From the NCBI GenBank assembly GCA_951812925.1, contig OX638368.1:121543309-121607308 (forward strand): 64,000 nucleotides of DNA. Direction: 5' to 3'. Under the pieces are notes generated by a model. That model did not search any database. It was not told where the DNA came from and saw nothing but the letters and a program-made list of their open reading frames with translations. A program made the translations under genes and the position numbers. Origin of the DNA: Calliopum simillimum. Lineage: Eukaryota > Arthropoda > Insecta > Diptera > Lauxaniidae. Positions 58,860-64,000 of the stretch are shown piece by piece. How positions within the stretch are numbered: the stretch's first letter is position 1; each line of letters starts with the position of its first letter.

Positions 58860-59039
58860 TAAAAATTTTAGAACATTATATGGTTTGGCATTTATTAAAT
58901 TACTAGCTGTTTTACCCGGCGTTGCACGGGTTTTCATAAAAAGCCAGGCACTAAAATGCTAATTACGAAAACTTTTTTATTTTTTAAAACAATGTGCCAC
59001 AAACAGATGCTCCGATATATTTATTTTATCGGCAAAATT
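58860..59039. other. Spacer between the secreted gene and minisatellite 2
   Basis: AT-rich, with a TTACTAGCTGTTTTACCCGG phrase near 58900 that often marks old repeat DNA. No gene. Confidence 0.3.
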
Positions 59040-59950
59040 CCAAAAGTATGGCAAAATATTAAAATATACATTGAAGAAATCGGTAAGAGTCCAAGTTTAT
59101 GGAAAAATGTCCAAAATATCGGTAAATGTCCAAAAGTATCGAAATACACCGAAGAAATCGGTAAAAGCCCAAATGTATCGAAAAACATTTAAAATATCGG
59201 CAAAAGTCAAAAAGTATAGAAGAACATCTAAAGTATAGGTAAAAGTCCAAATATAACGAAAACATCCAAAATATAGGTAAAAGTCCAAAAGTTTCGAAAA
59301 ATATTGAAAAACATTTAAAATATCGGTAAAGGTCCAAAAATGTCGAAAAACATCCTACATATCGGTAAAACCCCAAAATTATTGGAAAACATTGAAGAAA
59401 TCGGTGAAAGTTCAAATACATGTATCGAAAAATATTCAATGTATCGAAAAGGGTCCAAAAGTTTCGGAAAATATTGAAACCCAACTAAAAAATTGGTAAA
59501 GTCCAAGTTTATAGAAAAACACCCAAAATATCGCAAAAAATTCCAAAAATGTCGAAAAACATCCTATATATCGGTAAAAGTTCGAAAGTTTTGAAAAATA
59601 TTGAAACACATAGAAGAAATCGGCAAAAGTCTAAGTTTATTGAAAAACATCCAAAATATCGGTAAAATTACAAAAAAGAAATCGAAAAACATCCTATATA
59701 TCGGTAAAAGCCCAAAAGTTTTGAAAAATATTGAAACACATAGAAGAAATCGGTGAAAGTCTAAAAACAAAACATCCAATATATCGAAACAAAATCAAAA
59801 GTTTCGAAAAATAGTGAAATATGTGCATCGAAGAAATCGGTCAAAGTCCAAGTGTTTCGAAAAACATCCAAAATATCGAAAAAAGTCAAAAAGAATTGAA
59901 AAATATTGAAAAACATGTAAAACATAGTTAAAAGTCCAAAAATATTGAAT
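59040..59950. repeat. Decayed relative of the 39-bp minisatellite
   Basis: The same half-unit pattern as at 21010..21785 (GTCCAAAAGT.TCGAAAAACA, TCCAAAATATCGGTAAAA) appears some 20 to 25 times with many substitutions and small indels. A longer variant unit carries ATTGAAACACATAGAAGAAA. Reading frames on the minus strand are shorter (63 to 141 codons) than in the better preserved array. Confidence 0.88.
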
Positions 59951-60343
59951 ATATTGAGTTGGCATCACTGACGAAATCACTCTCATTTTTGCTCTCATCA
60001 ACAACACAACATCAAGAATAAAAAAAAAAACAATAAATGAAAGAGACGGAAAAGACAACGACAGCACATAACTCATGGCGCAGCAAGCTATAGCGACTGA
60101 AATGCAAACGATCATTTTTATGCAAGCATTGAACAACTTCATACGAAAAAAAAAACAGGTTTATCTTATAAAAAACAAAAAAATAAGTATACAATCCTGT
60201 TCCTTATTACACGTAGAACGTTTTAAAAAAAAATGATTAAAATCGGTTCGGTATATTGTGCACCAAATCGTTACATAGGGTTTTCATATAAGCAATTTTA
60301 TATAAATAGTATAGATACAACTCACTAAGTAATTTGACTTTGA

Positions 60344-60440
60344 TATCGTCGGGTTAAAACTACAACTAGACATCTACATTTTAGTCGTTTTGAGAAAAAC
60401 GCTTTTTTGTATGAGATTTTAAAATTTTTTGCTTTTTAAT
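60344..60440. mobile_element. MITE with TATCGTCGGG ends, copy 3 (left end only)
   Basis: TATCGTCGGGTTAAAACTAC then AACTAGACATCTACAT, TTTTGAGAAAAACGC and TTTTTGTATGAGATTT match 12189..12449. The match fades after about 100 bp. Confidence 0.7.
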
Positions 60441-60552
60441 TCACGGTGCTGAAATCAGCAATTTAAATAAAACTTTGTTGAACTCGAAAAGATATTTTGT
60501 CTGGCGCTTCTTTGACTCAAACCTAACAACTTTTTCATATTTTTGACTTAAA

Positions 60553-60838
60553 AAACGGAAAAACGGATTTTACTCAAAACCAAGGCGCCTTACGAAAAAA
60601 GTGTAAAAGGCAAGAAATGCTTAGCATCGTACAAGAAATACTTACGTGTGAATTTTTTCAGAATTTTTTGGGGACATTTTATAATTCTTCAAAAAATTGT
60701 CAAAAAAATAAAAAAAAAAATTAAAAAAGTTAAAAAAAAATTCACACATATTTCCTGGACGATGCTAAGCAATTTTGCCATGTACACTTTTTTCGTAAGA
60801 CGCCTTGGTTTTAAGCAAAATCCGTTTTTCCGATCGAA
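60553..60838. mobile_element. Inverted-repeat element with CGGAAAAACGGATTTT arms
   Basis: The left arm CGGAAAAACGGATTTTACTC, AACCAAGGCGCCTTACGAAA, AATGCTTAGCATCGT is mirrored by ACGATGCTAAGCAATT, TTTCGTAAGACGCCTTGGTT and AAATCCGTTTTTCCG. The centre is an A-rich simple sequence. Part of the interior (GGCATTTTATAATTCTTCAA) recurs at 63776..63796. Confidence 0.7.
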
Positions 60839-60894
60839 ATTGTATTAAAAAACCGAAAAATGTCGGAAGGAAAAAAAGAGCCGGGACAGTGAAA

Positions 60895-61388
60895 CTTGGT
60901 TGGATTATCTCAAAAAACGTTTTCAGTATAGCGTTTTGAAGCTTTGCTCATATGGGAGGTGCCACGCCTTCTTGTCCGAATTTGTCCAGTCTTTGTTCAG
61001 AGCTTGCGCTTACAATTCGTTGTTTTTATGTGTACTTCGGTTGCATTTTCGTGAAAAATACTCCAAAAATTGCATTTTAAATAAGTTTTTTGTATGGATG
61101 GTAGCCTTGTCCGACTTCGCTCATTTTCAATCCCACGAAATAAATGTTATGACGGATGCAGCGCACCAAATTTCATTGAATTATCTCATTTTCATTTTTC
61201 TCAGAAAATGTATTTTCACGCACACCCAGCCAGCTAGCCAGACATAGTTATATCGACGGACATAGTTATATCGACTCAAGAGGTGACGCTGATCAAGAAT
61301 ATATACACTTTTCTATATCTGCCATGCCTCTTTCTCTGCGTTACAAACAGAAGGACAAATTGAATATACCCTGGGTGTAGGGTATAAA
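60895..61388 (+). repeat. ACTAGTAAGGGTGTAA repeat family, copy 3 (head lost)
   Basis: It starts inside a 143-bp unit (TTGGTTGGATTATCTCAAAA, TATGGGAGGTGCCACGCC) and continues through CCAGCCAGC to the complete tail GGTGACGCTGATCAAGAATA and a GGGTATAAAAA end. It matches 27720..28256. Confidence 0.78.
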
Positions 61389-61544
61389 AACTGACCTATT
61401 TAATTGCATATTCCATCCCATTTTAATAGTTATTTTCTTGAGTAGTATTGACTGTCAAAAGTAATATCATAATGTGAATATCGTCAAATGTATAATTTTG
61501 TCTTCAGTCACTCAACATCCAAAAAGAATTTCATAGCCCAGTAA

Positions 61545-61703
61545 ATGCAAGCTCTACGCAAAATCAAGGTATGCTCGGAGGCGAGGGCGTGGCACTTTCC
61601 ATATAAGCAATTTGTTCTTATACTCTCCCGATAATATATTTGAAATGCAGTGTAGGGTATTTAGTTTTTGGCCAGGCCAAAGATAACACCCTTACTAGTT
61701 TTA
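61545..61703 (-). repeat. ACTAGTAAGGGTGTAA repeat family, head fragment on minus strand
   Basis: Read on the minus strand it begins ACTAGTAAGGGTGTTATCTT, then GGCCTGGCCAAAA and ACCCTACACTGCA, then a GCCACGCCCTCG unit. This is the head missing from copy 3, in inverted orientation and about 160 bp away. An inversion or two independent insertions could explain it. Confidence 0.7.
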
Positions 61704-62391
61704 ATAAATTTTCGGAAAAATACGCTACTTTAAACTAAAGAAATTGTTTTAATAGCAGTAACGACGCACTGTTTCACATCTACATATATTGGATTATTTG
61801 AAATTGTGTGAATTAATTGATTGTTTGGAAAAATTTAAAATTTTTCATTCGCCATTTGAATTGCGCATTAGCTAATCCGTCATTGTTCGCTCATTCTTCT
61901 TCTAATTACATCTCTCAATTTTAAGATACTCGTTCGCTCAATTTTTAGATACTCGAAATCGAGTCTCGAAGCTTTCAAAATGTTCAATTGTCTCTTGACT
62001 CGTGAATAGGTAATGCAGAGGGAGACAATTGACGATTCGTAGGACATCAACATTAAAAAATCGTCTGTAAATTATGTATACGAAAATTCATTACTTGTGG
62101 AACTACTAAGTACTAGTTCTGTTTGGAAGTTGTCAAAGACTAATCATGCACTAGTCCGATTAACTGCAGGGTAATTAAAATTTTTTTGTGCGCTTGTGTT
62201 ATTTACACCTGTGTTTTTTAACACCTTAATGAATTACATAATTTTCTATGTCAAGCAATTAACAAATTTTTTAATTTGCTTACAAAACACAGACCTTACT
62301 ATAAGTTACTGTGTAGTTAAAATCTTATGAAAAACTTGCGCTACCAAAACGCTGAAAGCAAACACTCTAAAATCATTTTCAGTAAAGTAAA
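61704..62391 (+). promoter_or_regulatory. Upstream region of paralogue 2
   Basis: It contains a CTCGAAATCGAGTCTCGAAG stretch (61955), a CTGCAGGG-type element end at 62146..62171, and from 62240 the promoter block shared with paralogue 1. A CTATAAGT word (62309) and AAAATCATTTTCAG just before the ATG are the only candidate core elements. Confidence 0.35.
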
Positions 62392-63091
62392 ATGCTCAGC
62401 AAATTTGTGATTTTATTGTGCGGCACTTTATTGCTATTACAAGTAAATAAATACTATACAAATACACCATAAATTATAATTCAATATTAGTTTTTCTATA
62501 ATTCTGTACTACTAGTGTATCCTCGTCAATACTTCTGAACAGCATAAAAATGATTCTTCCGAGGAGAAACTGGACGAACAGCACTTAAGGCATAATGTGG
62601 CCAAATGGTACAATAAATTCATTGCCAAATTGATTGTTTCACTACAAAATAACGTCGAACCCATAATCAATGAGATGCAATCCCATAAAATTACAATGAA
62701 TCCAAAGAATCAGGAAAAATTTAACGAATCAAAGGCAATCTTGGATAAAGTAATCGAAACTATCGATGTGAATGAAAGAAATCGTCATTTCAACAATTTG
62801 CCCAGAATCGTTATAGAAGTTAAACAAATAAAGCTGGATATGAACGATCCCACAGATGGTGATATGGCTGTACGTCAAGCTTATGAAAATATGCGAAATA
62901 ACTTAGAGGAGAATGTTACGGAATTCGCCGAACATGTTATCAATGAAGTTGAGGAGTATTTGAATTCGCTGTCAGCTAGAGAACAAATGCAAAAGCGAAA
63001 TCTTCACGTCACACTAACCGCACTTGAAAGTGAGACAAGTATACAAAAGAAAATGAAACTTTTAAATGGAATATTAATGTATTTCAAATGA
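62392..63091 (+). CDS. Secreted helical protein, unknown family, paralogue 2
   Basis: Exon 1 (62392..62442) encodes a 17-codon signal peptide, MLSKFVILLCGTLLLLQ. It is followed by donor GTAAAT, a 73-bp intron and acceptor ACTAG. Exon 2 (62516..63091) gives a total of 208 residues. The intron is at exactly the same codon and phase as in paralogue 1. After the signal peptide comes a short acidic linker (HKNDSSEEKLDEQ) absent from paralogue 1, then co-linear homology to the C-terminus, where both end in IL.YF plus one residue. My by-eye estimate is that somewhat over half of aligned residues agree. The open frame starting at Met 62597 is only the internal part; the true start is 62392. No function is known to me. 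Confidence 0.85.
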
Positions 63092-64000
63092 CGATGATAA
63101 AGTAATTAAGTAATTTTAAATTAAATTAATTGAGTAAATTTTATAGTTTTACTTTTACGCTTTTGAATCTCCTGAAGGTGAATTTTTGGCAAAAAAAAAA
63201 AAAAGTTTTTTGCTCATAACTTTTTTTTCTTCACAGAATGGATGCCTAATTGAACATGAAAATTAAAGATTATTTACATATTTTTTGTAGCATAGATAAT
63301 ATTCGGTTCCAAAAATCGATTTTCCTACACAGCAAATAGTTTGGGTGTAAGATTCAAACCATATTGGATTCGAACCTACGACCGTCCGTGTGAAAGATAG
63401 AAACATTTTATTTTTACTTACAATCACAAACTCGTAAAGGTCTACTGCATCATTGATCGATATGGTGTAGAGTTAAAAAATTTGTACATACATTAAGCAA
63501 AGGTTGTTCAAACAGAATATCATATTAGAATTATATAATTTTGGTATGAGATTTATAGAATTTAAACGTTTTTGGTTTAGAATAACTTTATAAAAAACAT
63601 TTTATAAATTATATCATAAAATTGGACTAGAAGAGTTAATAAAAACAAATAGTATAAATAAGTATGTTTATACTTTATCCTCAAACTTTTTGCTGTGTAT
63701 GTTTATGAAATATGTGTTTGGAAAAACGCACTTTAACTCAAGATCAAGCATCTAATGAAAAAAGTGAATTTTGGAGGCATTTTATAATTCTTCAAAAATT
63801 AGTCAAAAAAAAAAAAAAAAAAAAAAATTATAGTTCCAAAAGTTCCGAAAAGCATTTTTTTTTCCATATAAACTTTTTTTGTAGATACCTTGCTTTTGAG
63901 TAAAAATACTTTTTTCTGACCGCGTAGTAGAAAAACATAAGAAAATCAATTTTCGGAACCGAATATCATCTATAGGATATACTGCATAAGGTTATGAGGC
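63092..64000. other. 3' flank of paralogue 2 with repeat pieces
   Basis: An inverted pair (AATATTCGGTTCCAAAAATC at about 63299 and TTTCGGAACCGAATATCATC at about 63951) brackets a 690-bp stretch. That stretch includes the tRNA-like copy at 63362 and a fragment related to 60660..60700. The frame at 63712..63903 is unsupported. No clear AATAAA after the stop. Confidence 0.4.
63362..63475 (-). repeat. tRNA-like SINE head, copy 4
   Basis: The minus strand reads CGGACGGTCGTAGGTTCGAA then TCC (B box), matching the CGGACGGTCGTGGATTCAAA of copy 2. A degenerate A box (ATGATGCAGTAGACCTTTAC) lies about 70 bases upstream. Intervening poly-T/A rich sequence has grown relative to copy 1. Confidence 0.55.

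Overview
The window looks like nuclear DNA of a higher fly (Brachycera, possibly a tephritid fruit fly; the species cannot be fixed from sequence alone). It is strongly AT-rich. Genes are split by GT/AG introns from about 60 bp to several kb. The conserved proteins read like Drosophila-type orthologues, and most intergenic and intronic DNA is made of small inverted-repeat transposons, foldback elements, minisatellites, mariner, Transib and Harbinger relics, and a LINE fragment. Most open frames over 60 codons are chance frames or repeats. The real genes appear only once exons are joined at splice sites.

Left part (1-19000): a minus-strand gene of unknown identity contributes two coding exons in matching phase (11140..11074 and 4317..4189) around a 6.8 kb intron; the rest lies beyond the left edge. 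Around them are at least nine inverted-repeat elements, including a hAT-like MITE with an exact 8-bp target duplication (7131..7522), a Transib-like foldback element with an exact 5-bp target duplication (12622..13793), and a 5'-truncated LINE insertion with a 13-bp target duplication (16946..17824).

Middle (19225-34672): two tandem minus-strand amidase-signature genes related to fatty-acid amide hydrolase 2 (529 and 530 residues). They share exon structure, except for one extra 61-bp intron in the right copy. All three catalytic residues are kept in both. Their introns and the spacer hold a 39-bp minisatellite, several MITEs, a tRNA-like SINE, 128-bp tandem repeats and a long hairpin.

Right-middle (35000-52400): about 12 kb of foldback repeats, an internally deleted mariner with intact TIRs, and a Harbinger-type transposase relic. 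These are followed by the minus-strand muscarinic acetylcholine receptor type B gene (mAChR-B, three coding exons, 1030 residues), whose second coding intron hosts another internally deleted mariner. From memory only, the D. melanogaster counterparts (CG7918 and amidases CG7910/CG7900) are also neighbours, so this block may be old synteny.

Right end (53500-64000): tandem repeats, tRNA-like SINE copies, a second decayed minisatellite and two plus-strand paralogues (58131..58806 and 62392..63091). Each has a 17-codon signal-peptide exon, a short intron and one long exon for a helical secreted protein of about 200 residues that I cannot assign to a known family. A decayed, oppositely oriented copy of their promoter lies at 57540..57741. 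This locus is the best candidate here for an undescribed gene family.
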